Source of the DNA: a virus
DNA length: 21,010 bases
Strand: one strand, 5' to 3'
IMG/VR virus record: IMGVR_UViG_3300025168_000829
Coordinates: 1-21,010 of that record
Below, piece by piece: positions 1-7,842 of this stretch; positions within the stretch are counted from its first letter, which is position 1; the number at the start of each line of letters is the position of its first letter. The translations under genes were made by a program, and so were the position numbers. The notes beneath the pieces were generated by a model. It was not told where the DNA came from. It was given only the letters and a program-made list of their open reading frames with translations, and did no database searches.

Positions 1-1440
1 AACGCCAACTACGCCACAGCGATGGCTCAGGGCCGTTTATACTGGGAAGGCCTCCAGGGCCGCGCCGCTCTGATCGACAACGAGTTGACGCGCTTGGCTC
101 GCATGTTCCCAGACTCCGAGACCGTCCGGGTAGTTCATGACTTCAGCGAGGTCGATGCACTTCAGGAGTCACGCACCGAGCGGGTCAACAGAGTTCAAGC
201 TTGGTGGCTGATGGGTGTGAGCCTGTCAGAAGCTGCCGCGCTCGAGGGCTTTGACCAGCTTGACGTGGCCGAGGTCGATGATGGCGCTGAGGTCAGCGAT
301 GACCAGGCAGCCGAGCCCAGTGACTTCGCAGCACCGACAGCAGTGGACACCGACCAGCCAGTCAGCGCGCAAGCTCTGAACGGCGCACAGATTGCGTCAC
401 TGCTTGAGATCCTCGCGGTTGTCTCTGCTGGTGGCATAACGATCGACGCAGCCATTTCGCTGATCGGTGTTGCGTTTCCGTCTATTAGCCAACAGCAAGC
501 CGCTGACATCGTGGCGGGTGCGCGCGCTATTCCTGAAGAGATCGAGAGTGACGGAGAGGTCAGGGCCTACCTTGACCAACTGCTCACCCGGTCGGGCGTC
601 ATGTGTCTTGATCCGCTCGTGCGCTGGCTTGTCATCGATGGCCAGAATGAGACACAGACCCGCGACCTCGACACCGAAGAGGGCCGCGCTACGGTCTGGC
701 GCAGCTTCATCAAGCGCGTACACGGACCAGCAGAGCGCAAGATGGCGCTGACCATGCGCCGCTATCTACGCGCACAGGCAGCACGCATCAGCAAGCGGCT
801 GAAGAAAGAGCTTGGCACCAAGGGCATCACCAAGGCAATCGATGACAAGACGCTCGACCGCATCTTAGATGAAGCCTACGAGCGTGAGCAGTTGCTGGCG
901 TTGTTCCGTCCGCTGTACCGCAAGAGCCTCAAGGATGCGTTTGCTGAGGCAGCGCGATCGATTGATGCAGATGTGCTGATTGATTCCGATGAGATCGAGC
1001 GTCAAGCGCTGGCACAGATCAAAGCGATGCAGGACAAGGTTCTCGACACTACCGCACAGGCCGTGCGCGATGCAGTCAACGCCGGCCTCGAGCAGCAGCT
1101 AACACTCCCGCAGATGCAGCAATCGATCGTTCAGGCTTCTGGCTTCTCGCCATCGCGGGCGCTGATGATAGCCAGGACTGAAACCACAAAGCTGTCAAAC
1201 GCCGCTGCCGTCGATGCTTTCCGCAAGGTCGAAGAGTCAGGGCTGCGGGTTGACAAGCAATGGCTCAGCGCCAGGGACGGCAAGGTCAGACCAGAGCACG
1301 CAGCGCTCGACGGTCAGACGGTACGAACTGAGGGCGTATTCAAGAGCAACGGCGCAACCGCGAACGCCCCTGGCGAGTTCGGAATCGGTGCGCAGGACAT
1401 TAACTGCCGGTGCGCTGTCGTCGGCAAGGTGATCGACTAA
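1..1440 (+). CDS. Portal C-terminus fused to MuF-like minor head protein (5' partial)
   Basis: The reading frame is open from the first base, so the gene enters from outside the window; an internal ATG at 22 is probably not the start. The first ~85 residues look like the C-terminal wing of a phage portal protein: a NANYAT motif, the helix RLYWEGLQGRAALIDNELTR, an aspartate-containing VVHDFSEVDAL stretch, then the helix-turn WWLMGVSLSEAAALEGF that normally closes portals. After an acidic, Ala-rich linker (~90-130) and helical regions, residues ~360-478 form a MuF/SPP1 gp7-like domain with ARTETT, the RPEHAALDGQ motif and the terminal NCRC motif (468-471). The portal part would form the DNA entry ring and the MuF part is an internal or minor head protein. 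A single chain carrying both is inferred from the continuous frame. The stop overlaps the next start (TAATG). Confidence 0.85.
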   Translation, partial: NANYATAMAQGRLYWEGLQGRAALIDNELTRLARMFPDSETVRVVHDFSEVDALQESRTERVNRVQAWWLMGVSLSEAAALEGFDQLDVAEVDDGAEVSDDQAAEPSDFAAPTAVDTDQPVSAQALNGAQIASLLEILAVVSAGGITIDAAISLIGVAFPSISQQQAADIVAGARAIPEEIESDGEVRAYLDQLLTRSGVMCLDPLVRWLVIDGQNETQTRDLDTEEGRATVWRSFIKRVHGPAERKMALTMRRYLRAQAARISKRLKKELGTKGITKAIDDKTLDRILDEAYEREQLLALFRPLYRKSLKDAFAEAARSIDADVLIDSDEIERQALAQIKAMQDKVLDTTAQAVRDAVNAGLEQQLTLPQMQQSIVQASGFSPSRALMIARTETTKLSNAAAVDAFRKVEESGLRVDKQWLSARDGKVRPEHAALDGQTVRTEGVFKSNGATANAPGEFGIGAQDINCRCAVVGKVID

Positions 1441-2285
1441 TGAAGCACGTATTTAGGACACTGGTATGCAAGGCTGAGAAAGCCGATGACGGCACAGTCA
1501 CAGCCATTGCAAGCACTCCCGACGTCGATCGTTATGGAGATGTCGTCGCACCCTCTTGGGATCTGGACACGTTTAGGTCGAACCCGGTGATCATGCATGG
1601 CCACGATTATGACGGTCCCGTGGTAGGCAAGGCAGTAGAGATCGACTTGGTCGGTGACACCCTGATGATGCGTGTGCAGTTCGACGAGAGCGACACCAAC
1701 CCGCTGGGCAAGCGTCTTGCTAACCAGTACCGCCAAGGCTTCATGCAGGCGTTCAGTGTGGGCTTCGCACCGGGCAAGAGCACCGAGCGCTCCAAGCTAC
1801 CCACCGACCACGACGCCTATCAGGCCAAGGGTGGCGGATTCTTCTTTGAAAACAACTCCCTCCTCGAGGTCTCCGCCGTGGCTATACCAGCAAACCCCCA
1901 CGCCCTTGCCGTACGCGCCAAGCGCTGGTCACTCGACACAGAGACCCCAGCCATACCAGACATCGAGGGCAAGCACGTGCTTGAGGTTGTCGAGGATGCT
2001 GACGCTGGCACCGTAACGATTACCTACAAGCTTGATGCCGTTGAGCCCGTAGAAGACGAGGAGACGCCCGTCGAGATCGACGACGCGCCAGAGGCTGAGG
2101 CCTACGATGACGACGAGGACGAGAAGCAGATGGCGCTCCGCTCTATGGTGCGCGATGAACTGCTCACGCTGCTCGGCACACAAGATGACGAGGATGTACA
2201 GCGCGGTCTGGATCTGTTCGTCAATGACTCTACCCCCGCCGAAGAGCCTGACGGCTTTGAAGCACTTTTCAACCTGGGCGCGTAG
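1440..2285 (+). CDS. Prohead maturation protease (HK97 gp4 / peptidase S78-like)
   Basis: This 281-residue protein matches the HK97-type prohead serine protease that cleaves the delta domain of the capsid protein during maturation. Visible landmarks are the N-terminal strand with STPDVDRYGDVV, catalytic His in VIMHGHDYDGPVVGK (His53 or His55), nucleophile Ser105 in QAFSVGF, and the LLEVSAVAIPANP strand (Glu142), in the usual order and spacing. The last ~90 residues are strongly acidic (about residues 200-235) and may be a removable tail or scaffold interaction segment. The start at 1440 overlaps the previous stop as TAATG and has an AAGGTG ribosome site about 10 bases upstream. An in-frame ATG at 1410 would add ten residues inside the MuF coding end and is less likely. 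The next gene is its expected substrate. Confidence 0.93.
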   Translation: MKHVFRTLVCKAEKADDGTVTAIASTPDVDRYGDVVAPSWDLDTFRSNPVIMHGHDYDGPVVGKAVEIDLVGDTLMMRVQFDESDTNPLGKRLANQYRQGFMQAFSVGFAPGKSTERSKLPTDHDAYQAKGGGFFFENNSLLEVSAVAIPANPHALAVRAKRWSLDTETPAIPDIEGKHVLEVVEDADAGTVTITYKLDAVEPVEDEETPVEIDDAPEAEAYDDDEDEKQMALRSMVRDELLTLLGTQDDEDVQRGLDLFVNDSTPAEEPDGFEALFNLGA

Positions 2286-2312
2286 CCCAACCCGTTCCAT
2301 CAGGAGATACTC

Positions 2313-3701
2313 ATGGACACCATCAAGACACGCGACGACGCCCTCAAGGTATTGTCAGATCTAAAGACAGAGCAGAAGCGCCTCCAGGAATCTAACCGTG
2401 ATCTCAAAGAGAACATGGAAAGCAAGTCCGCAGCCCTCAAGGACGTACAGCAGAAGCTGGCCGAGCTTGATGCGCCACGGGTTGTCACCGTATCAGAGCG
2501 CGAGGCTACCCTTCGCAAGTTCGTCGATTCAGACGGCAAGCTTGATGTGACTGGCATGGCTTCAGACACTGCTGACCGTGGTCAATGGCACGCTGAGTTC
2601 AAGCAACTCGTCGATGACCGTAACCTCGCCAAGCTGATGCTTAAGAGCGGCAACGTCGGAACACTCGACGCCAAGCTTAACGCACACATGGCAAGCGCTC
2701 CAGACGCTGTACGCAGAGCATTTGTCGATAGCAGCGGTACTGGTGGGGACTGGGTGCCCGACCTTATTTTGCCTGAGCTTATGACTAAGCTGTATACGCC
2801 GCGCGCTGTTGAGGCTCTCTTCAGTTCGATGGCCATGCCTGGCAAGGAACTCCGCCTGCCATTCTTGACTCTCAAGGTCAAGCCTTACCTTAAGTCGGTT
2901 TCGGCAGTTTATGGAACCATCACCGCTGAGGATGATGTCACAAGTCAGGTCAGCATGACTGCCCGAAGTCTCGCCGCTCGGATCCAGATTGATGAAGATG
3001 CTAGCGTCGACTCAGTCGTGGCCGGTCTCGATTATGCCCGCGCCTCACTCGCCGATGCTATCGCGTCAGCCGTTGAAGACGCCATCATCAACGGCGACAC
3101 CGCCGGCAGCCACCAGGACACAATCGCGTCTTGGAATCCAAGAGCGCGCTGGAATGCTTCTGGCCTTGGCGGGTCAGACGATCACCGCTCGGCATTTTTG
3201 GGCCTTCGAGCTCAAGCGTTCGACGTGTCATCAACTCGCGATGCTAGCTCAGACTCCGATCATTACAACGGAATCTTGACTACACGCGCGCTGATGGACG
3301 GTGCCCACGGCGTCGGCTCCAACCTCGCCCTTGTATGCTCACCTGAGTACTACCTGGAGAAGTTGCTGGCCATCGACGAGGTCGCTACGATCGACAAGCT
3401 CGGACCACAGGCTCAAGTTCTGACCGGTCAGGTTGCGAGCATCGGCGGAATGGCTGTCGTCCCATCGGACTTCATGACAAACGACATGCACACAACTGGT
3501 CTCTACACAGGCTCAAGCGCGACGACAGGATATTGCATCGTCAACCGTGACGCATATGTGATGGGTAACTACAAGCCCATGACCATCGACCTCCAGCGTG
3601 AGATCGTGAACGGCGTTGTTGACGTGGTTGCGACCCGTCGCTGCGTGTTCAAGTGCATGGAAGCATCAAGCAAGGCTGTTGCCTACGCATTCAACATCTA
3701 A
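2313..3701 (+). CDS. Major capsid protein (HK97 gp5 fold)
   Basis: A 462-residue major capsid protein. Residues ~1-55 are charged, heptad-like coiled coil (DALKVLSDLKTEQKRLQ and onward), typical of the delta domain that acts as an internal scaffold and is removed by the protease encoded just upstream. The mature shell domain probably starts near residue 130-150, around VDSSGTGGDWVPD, and includes the N-arm, the VPDLILPELM segment, the MPGKELRLPF strand and the E-loop/P-domain region with RIQIDEDASVDSV, as in HK97-type capsids. The exact cleavage site cannot be read. The ATG has a clear AGGAG ribosome site 7-12 bases upstream, after a 27-base gap from the protease. I see no known Lys-Asn crosslink motif with certainty. 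Confidence 0.93.
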   Translation: MDTIKTRDDALKVLSDLKTEQKRLQESNRDLKENMESKSAALKDVQQKLAELDAPRVVTVSEREATLRKFVDSDGKLDVTGMASDTADRGQWHAEFKQLVDDRNLAKLMLKSGNVGTLDAKLNAHMASAPDAVRRAFVDSSGTGGDWVPDLILPELMTKLYTPRAVEALFSSMAMPGKELRLPFLTLKVKPYLKSVSAVYGTITAEDDVTSQVSMTARSLAARIQIDEDASVDSVVAGLDYARASLADAIASAVEDAIINGDTAGSHQDTIASWNPRARWNASGLGGSDDHRSAFLGLRAQAFDVSSTRDASSDSDHYNGILTTRALMDGAHGVGSNLALVCSPEYYLEKLLAIDEVATIDKLGPQAQVLTGQVASIGGMAVVPSDFMTNDMHTTGLYTGSSATTGYCIVNRDAYVMGNYKPMTIDLQREIVNGVVDVVATRRCVFKCMEASSKAVAYAFNI

Positions 3702-3711
3702 GGAGACTGAT

Positions 3712-3951
3712 ATGCCGACCCTACGATTCAAAGGATTCGCACACACCGCCGTCTATCGCGGGCCGTCAGGCTCGTGGCAGCCAGGTGATGAGCGTGAAGT
3801 ATCTGCCGACGAGGCTAAGCGTATGCTTGCCGACTTCGGTGATGCGTTTGAACCAGTGGGGTCGGCTGTCGCTGCCCCTAAGAAGTCCCGCGCCGTGAAG
3901 TCCCCGGACAAGCGTAGCGGGGCTTCTAAGGCCAAGAAGGTGACCAAGTGA
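3712..3951 (+). CDS. Small post-capsid protein with WQPG motif and Lys-rich tail
   Basis: A 79-residue protein that I cannot assign to a named family. It begins with a short beta-rich segment (TLRFKGFAHTAVYRGPSG), then a WQPGDEREVS turn followed by a helix (ADEAKRMLADFG), and ends with a basic tail rich in Lys/Arg/Ser from about residue 55. Small proteins with a 'strand, x-PG-E, helix, AxxL' layout are common between the capsid and connector genes of siphoviruses, where they are usually of unknown function or possible head accessory proteins. The start at 3712 has AAGGAGACTGAT directly upstream and is 10 bases after the capsid stop. The frame extends further upstream, but only inside the capsid gene. 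Its end overlaps the next gene (GTGA). Confidence 0.82.
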   Translation: MPTLRFKGFAHTAVYRGPSGSWQPGDEREVSADEAKRMLADFGDAFEPVGSAVAAPKKSRAVKSPDKRSGASKAKKVTK

Positions 3952-4103
3952 AGCTTCAAGCATCCAAGGTTGGCGAATGGCCTAACGGCGTACACTGGAC
4001 ACCCGGTGAGACGCGAGACATCGAGGTGCTCGAGGGCGCCGAGGTGCCAGCATGGCTGACAGCCCCCAAGGCTAAGAAGGCCAGCAAGAAGAAGGCCGAC
4101 TAA
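3948..4103 (+). CDS. 51-residue protein, probable divergent partner of the preceding gene
   Basis: A short GTG-started gene (GTG AAG CTT ...) whose start overlaps the previous stop as GTGA. The 51-residue product has a WTPGETRDIEV segment that matches WQPGDEREVS of its neighbour in position and pattern (W-x-P-G-[DE]-x-R-[DE]-[IV]). It likewise ends in a Lys/Ala tail (PKAKKASKKKAD). I infer an ancient tandem duplication, or two parts of one functional unit, probably head-associated from its place between capsid and connector. No function can be named. Codon use and reading frame continue smoothly with the operon, and the gene fills what would otherwise be a 150-base gap. Confidence 0.72.
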   Translation: MKLQASKVGEWPNGVHWTPGETRDIEVLEGAEVPAWLTAPKAKKASKKKAD

Positions 4104-4105
4104 CC

Positions 4106-4708
4106 ATGGCCATCATGACCGCAGCAGAGGCCCGCCTGTATATCAGGGGGATCACCGGCACCGCCGAGGACACGACTATCAGCACATTGATAGCACGTGC
4201 CGACGCGGTCTTTGCTGCGTACATTGGCTTGCCTGCTCCGGCTGTTGGTGGGAACCCAACGCTGGAGGATACAAGCCACACCATCTACGTCGACGGACCT
4301 GGCGGCCTGGGGCTTCAGTTGCCCTTCCTGCCAGTGCAGTCCGTCACAAGCATCCACGACGACCCTGACCGCAACTACGCATCAACAGAGCTTGTGGCTG
4401 CGTCTGATTACACCGTCTTCGGTGATGAGGGCTTGGTACAACTCAAGGACGCAAGCATCCACGGCAGTTGGTCCAAGACCACGCGCGCCATCAAGGTCAT
4501 CGCCGTCATCGGGTGGACTACAGTGCCCGAGGCTATCAAGCACGCTGCTGGTCTACAGGTGGCGCACTGGTTCCAAGGACGCGACCACGTAGGACGCACC
4601 AGCGTCGCCCAGGGTGGCGGCACAATCAACGTCAACGATCTCGGTCTACTGGCCGAGGTGACGCAAGCGCTCCAGCCGTACCGGCAGGCGTCTGTCTGGG
4701 TTGGCTGA
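4106..4708 (+). CDS. Head-tail connector / adaptor protein (gp6-like)
   Basis: A 200-residue protein with the layout of head-tail connector adaptors (HK97 gp6 / SPP1 gp15 type) that dock below the portal. An N-terminal helical segment (MTAAEARLYIRGITGTAEDTTISTLIARADAVFAAYIG, quoted in parts: AAEARLYIRG, TISTLIARADAVFAAYIG) represents the usual 'D..I..LI..A......G' repeat. A beta region follows with LPFLPVQSVTSIHD and a DYTVFGDEGLVQL strand, then a C-terminal helix with VPEAIKHAAGLQVAHWFQGR and the closing LQPYRQASVW, which resembles the 'LxPYRR' end of this family. It starts two bases after the previous stop; ATG 4115 is an alternative. Placement between capsid and tail genes supports the call. 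Confidence 0.82.
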   Translation: MAIMTAAEARLYIRGITGTAEDTTISTLIARADAVFAAYIGLPAPAVGGNPTLEDTSHTIYVDGPGGLGLQLPFLPVQSVTSIHDDPDRNYASTELVAASDYTVFGDEGLVQLKDASIHGSWSKTTRAIKVIAVIGWTTVPEAIKHAAGLQVAHWFQGRDHVGRTSVAQGGGTINVNDLGLLAEVTQALQPYRQASVWVG

Positions 4709-4709
4709 G

Positions 4710-5132
4710 ATGGCGACCATGACACCCGAGGAGTTTAGCACCAGCATCGGCACGCTCGTCAGGACTGGCGAGATGACCAACGTACTGGTCCGAGTTGCTA
4801 ACCGCGCAGCGCTGGCGATGGAGCGAGGAGGCAAGCGCAAGACATCGGGCGTGGCTCTGTTTGTGCGTACTGGCTTTCTCAGAAACAGCATCAAGCCAAG
4901 CACGCGCAAGACCCGCACAGGCGTCAGCGCTATCATTAAGGCTGGCAGCAAGCGCGTACCATACGCCGCTATCCACGAGTATGGCGGGGTAGTCAAGACG
5001 CGGCATACCTCGTTCATCATGCCCAAGCGCCCATACCTGGCACCGTCACGAGCATCGGCCGCCAAGGGCGTGCCCCACGATCTGATCAAGGAAGTTCGCA
5101 AGAGCTTAAGGACGGTGGGCATTGGGGGCTGA
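4710..5132 (+). CDS. HK97 gp10 / Mu gpG-like virion morphogenesis protein
   Basis: About 140 residues. The family signature is visible: FVRTGFLRNSI (the RTGxLRxSI motif), a variable basic stretch, then the V(P)YAAIHEYGG motif, and a C-terminal R(P)YLAPSRA followed by a helix. Such proteins act in head-tail joining or tail completion, usually as the second gene after the connector, exactly as here. Start choice is uncertain: TTG 4701 (overlapping the connector stop), ATG 4710 and ATG 4719 are all in frame. I chose ATG 4710, one base after the connector stop, but none has a strong ribosome site. The 3' end overlaps the next gene if that uses its TTG. Confidence 0.82.
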   Translation: MATMTPEEFSTSIGTLVRTGEMTNVLVRVANRAALAMERGGKRKTSGVALFVRTGFLRNSIKPSTRKTRTGVSAIIKAGSKRVPYAAIHEYGGVVKTRHTSFIMPKRPYLAPSRASAAKGVPHDLIKEVRKSLRTVGIGG

Positions 5133-5583
5133 ACGCGCCATCATGCTGCGGGTGCAGGACCAGATCCAGAACTGCAATGGTTCCGGCTCGTATACCTACG
5201 ACCTCAGCGGATCGGACCAGGTATGCATAGGAGAGAGTTTCGCGCCTACCCGGGTGCCTGGGGTCTATATTTTTGCGAACGGCGTCACAACGGCACAGAC
5301 AGCCGGTAGAACGGTGCTGACGCGCTATGACAGAGAGATGAAGATACAGATCGAGGCGTGGGTTGGTGCTACCAGCGCCGCGCCAGGGATCGCGCTGCTC
5401 GATGCTATGGACTTACAGGATGACATCATGCGTGCGCTTGAGTCTGACAGGTCGCTCGACGGCAACGCGCGAGACGTAGAGATTGAGGCCACAGCTTACG
5501 ACGGCGCGGAGATGGATCGCCCTGGTATGGGCATGGCTGTCCTGATACTTACTGTCCGATACACTGAGACGGCGGGGGCTTGA
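5122..5583 (+). CDS. Probable tail terminator / tail completion protein
   Basis: About 150 residues, predicted mixed alpha/beta: an N-terminal helix, a region with RVPGVYIFANG, a YDREMKIQIEAWVG strand, a helix (ALLDAMDLQDDIMRALES) and a C-terminal strand VLILTVRYTET. This order, and the position after the gp10-like gene and before the tail tube, fit the tail terminator (gpU / DUF3168-like) class that caps the tail at the head-proximal end. There is no diagnostic motif, so the role rests mainly on context. The start could be TTG 5122, with AAGGA at 5108-5112 and overlapping the preceding stop, or ATG 5143. I chose 5122 because of its ribosome site. Confidence 0.68.
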   Translation: MGAERAIMLRVQDQIQNCNGSGSYTYDLSGSDQVCIGESFAPTRVPGVYIFANGVTTAQTAGRTVLTRYDREMKIQIEAWVGATSAAPGIALLDAMDLQDDIMRALESDRSLDGNARDVEIEATAYDGAEMDRPGMGMAVLILTVRYTETAGA

Positions 5584-6360
5584 ATGAGTTGGTACGATAG
5601 CGACTGGACGCACCGAGCGCCGATCCTGATTGACAATCACTCAGGCGCCTCGACCATTGACGTGACCGCTACGGTGCCTGGTGACTTCACCCGCTTCTGG
5701 GAGAACGTCGACGGAGCCAACGGCGGCGCCGATATCCGCGTCACTGACGCAGACGGACAGACGCTGCTGACCTTCGACGTGGCCAGCTTCAACGCCACCA
5801 CCCGGACAGCTACAATCGAGATCGACAACCTGTCAGCAAGCAGCACCACATCAGCCATCGTGGCCTGGTTGTACTGGGGAGCCAGCAGCAAGTCCACAGC
5901 GGTCACAGCCTTCAGCCCTCAGAACCCCAAGACCGGGTACATCGAGATCGGCGCACCTGGCAGCGGCTCGCAGCGGATGGTCAAGTGCGGACCTGAGACA
6001 CCAGGCGCAACCAACCCACGCGCCGAGATCCACAAAGCATCAGGCGACCGCATTCATCTGTGGTGGGATCTCACCGGCGTGCTTGCCAAGCGCAGCGTTC
6101 CAAGCCAGAACAGCAGAGCGCTCGACGAGATCGCAAGCGTGACCTATGACCTGCAATACGGCACCAACGGCACCTCAGATTCTGCGATGGTGGTGCTGGG
6201 TGAGCTTCGCATGATCGGCCCTGCCTACGTTCGCACGACGGTGCGCGCTGGTAACAGTGGGACGAACTACACGGCTGTACTTGATGTGACGCTAACCAGC
6301 GGTCGCATCCTTGACTTTAGAGCAACTATTCGCGTCCAAGACGTAATCCAACCAAGCTAA
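5584..6360 (+). CDS. DUF2341-like beta-sandwich protein inserted in the tail module
   Basis: A 258-residue protein whose N-terminal ~110 residues resemble DUF2341. They begin with W-x-x-R-x-P-I-x-I-D-N (WTHRAPILIDN) and contain the FWENVDGANGGADIRVTDADG block, the LLTFDVASFN strand and an IVAWLYWGASS strand. In cellular proteins this domain occurs with lectin-like or filamin-like sandwiches, and a carbohydrate- or surface-binding role is plausible. The C-terminal half is beta-rich (HLWWDLTGVL, SAMVVLGELRM, DFRATIRVQDV) and not recognised. It starts directly after the previous TGA (TGA ATG) and ends 13 bases before the tail tube gene. Its expression with tail genes suggests a virion protein, perhaps a tail-tube or neck decoration; that is inference. 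Confidence 0.75.
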   Translation: MSWYDSDWTHRAPILIDNHSGASTIDVTATVPGDFTRFWENVDGANGGADIRVTDADGQTLLTFDVASFNATTRTATIEIDNLSASSTTSAIVAWLYWGASSKSTAVTAFSPQNPKTGYIEIGAPGSGSQRMVKCGPETPGATNPRAEIHKASGDRIHLWWDLTGVLAKRSVPSQNSRALDEIASVTYDLQYGTNGTSDSAMVVLGELRMIGPAYVRTTVRAGNSGTNYTAVLDVTLTSGRILDFRATIRVQDVIQPS

Positions 6361-6373
6361 ACGGAGCCCTATC

Positions 6374-7315
6374 ATGGCATCAATCTATCACGGCAGAGGG
6401 GCGGCCCTCGGCTTCGGCAAAGAATCAACATGGGGCACAGCAGTGTCGCGCGTCAACTGGCGTCCAGCCATCAGCAGCGCGCTCACACGCACTATCGAAA
6501 AGGTGCCACGGCCCAACCTGCGCGTCGGCTCGGCTGGCGCTATGCGTCGATCCAGGTACGTCCAGACCGATCTGGCCGGTGGATCATTCAGCGTAGAGGC
6601 TACATACGAAAACGTAGGTATGCTTCTCGAAGGCATCATGGGCACTTCAGCGACTACGGGCTCAGGGCCGTATACACATACCTACACGTTCGCCGACGAT
6701 CTCCAGACTGGTCTGACCATTGAGAACGTCCGAGGCACAGGCACCAGCGAGGTCTTCGAGGGTTGCCGTGTATCGACAGCCAGCCTGGCTGTGGCTGCCG
6801 GTGGTGTCCTCAGCATAGACGCTGAGGTCATCGCACAGACATCCTCAGCGCGTGGCTCGGCTCCAACGCCCAGCTTCGGCGCTGGTGACACTCCGGTGCT
6901 CCACAGTCACGCTGGTCAGCTTAGCTTCAACAGCGTCAACTATGACCTCGTTGATCTGAACCTGACGATCAACAACGCACTGGCGACCCGTATGCACCTC
7001 GGATCAGCAGCGACCAAGCAGCCACTCCGCGCGGACTTCCAGTCTGTCGAGCTTGCTGTCACCGTCGAGGTTGATGACGCACTGTACAGCGCGTTCATTG
7101 CAGACACTGAGTCTGACATCGCTATCGTCTTCACCGCTGGGTCCAAGACCTTTACCATCAACGTCCACAACGCCTACATCAGCCAAGCGTCTGACCCTGT
7201 GAGTGACGGCAACGTCATCCAGCAGTCAATCACGTTCATTGGCCAGAGCGACGGCACGGACGAAGGTTGCAGCATCGTTGTGGTCAACACGAACAGCGGC
7301 GCGACAGGCGGCTGA
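6374..7315 (+). CDS. Major tail tube protein
   Basis: A 313-residue protein with the pattern of the siphovirus tail tube family. It has an N-terminal ALGFGKESTWGTA motif ('G.E..yGt' type), then RSRYVQTDLAGGSFSVEATYENVGMLLEGIMG, given here as two motifs: the GGSFSVEATYEN strand and the helix GMLLEGIMG. Next come alternating strands ending in SQASDPVSDGNVIQQSITFIG, which resembles the conserved final strands of tube subunits. Hexameric rings of such a protein would stack around the tape measure protein. A GGAG ribosome site precedes the ATG. The following genes are the tail chaperones and tape measure, the canonical order. Confidence 0.85.
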   Translation: MASIYHGRGAALGFGKESTWGTAVSRVNWRPAISSALTRTIEKVPRPNLRVGSAGAMRRSRYVQTDLAGGSFSVEATYENVGMLLEGIMGTSATTGSGPYTHTYTFADDLQTGLTIENVRGTGTSEVFEGCRVSTASLAVAAGGVLSIDAEVIAQTSSARGSAPTPSFGAGDTPVLHSHAGQLSFNSVNYDLVDLNLTINNALATRMHLGSAATKQPLRADFQSVELAVTVEVDDALYSAFIADTESDIAIVFTAGSKTFTINVHNAYISQASDPVSDGNVIQQSITFIGQSDGTDEGCSIVVVNTNSGATGG

Positions 7316-7338
7316 TAACAAGCTCACGGGAGGAAACT

Positions 7339-7842
7339 ATGGGCATTTTACACGCAATCGAGAACTCAACCACGGACGAGGTCGAAGCTGCCGGACTGAT
7401 TTGGAAGGTCAGACGGATATGCAGCGCCGACCTCGCCAAGGTAGGGTTTGCAGCTTTAGCAATGGCGACCCCAGAGATGGCAGCCGGCGACGATGTCGAG
7501 ATGGAGGACGTGATGCACCGCATCACACCCAAGCAAGCCAGTGACCTGGCATCACTGCAAGAGGCCACCGTTGCGGCGGGCTGCTATGCGGTGGGCGATG
7601 GCGAGGGCAACTGGGACGATCTCAAGCTTGTGATCGACTCAACGCGCCAAGACGCTGACGCCGGCGTCCTCTGGGTCGGGGGTCTGCCGCCTGGTGTGGT
7701 TGACTCACTGTTTGCCCGCATCATGTCACTCTCTACCGATTCGGAGGAGGCTGCTAAGCGGCTTGCCAGCTTTCGAGGCGAACCCGGAAATGCTTCTGGC
7801 AATCGGCGAACTCGCAAGAATGTACGGAAGACTTCCGCATGA
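7339..7842 (+). CDS. Tail assembly chaperone, upstream frame (gpG-like)
   Basis: A 167-residue protein between the tail tube and tape measure, the standard place of the tail assembly chaperone that coats the tape measure during assembly. It has an N-terminal beta segment, a helix-rich centre (CSADLAKVGFAALAM, ASDLASLQEATVAAGCYAV) and a GEGNWDDLKLVIDSTRQD region leading to a helical end. The start at 7339 has a strong GGAGG ribosome site at 7328-7332; the frame is open further upstream but only within the tube gene. From about 7771 this frame turns into low-complexity Arg/Asn/Ser residues while the +1 frame becomes conserved-looking, which is the expected footprint of a programmed frameshift. 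Confidence 0.8.
   Translation: MGILHAIENSTTDEVEAAGLIWKVRRICSADLAKVGFAALAMATPEMAAGDDVEMEDVMHRITPKQASDLASLQEATVAAGCYAVGDGEGNWDDLKLVIDSTRQDADAGVLWVGGLPPGVVDSLFARIMSLSTDSEEAAKRLASFRGEPGNASGNRRTRKNVRKTSA
7771..7790 (+). other. Candidate +1 programmed frameshift region
   Basis: Within the chaperone overlap, the upstream frame reads AGC TTT CGA GGC GAA CCC GGA. A +1 slip at TTT-C (7771-7774) or at CCC-G (7783-7786) would enter the gpT-like frame as GAG GCG ... or GAA ATG .... TTTC and CCCG permit P-site re-pairing after a +1 move, and CGA and GGA are the next A-site codons. The direction is +1 (equivalently -2), unlike the -1 slip of lambda. The site is inferred from where conserved-looking sequence moves from one frame to the other. 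Confidence 0.45.

Noticed and set aside
1410-1439. Earlier in-frame ATG for the protease gene
   Set aside because: It would add ten unlike residues inside the MuF coding end; the TAATG junction at 1440 with AAGGTG upstream fits the family N-terminus better.
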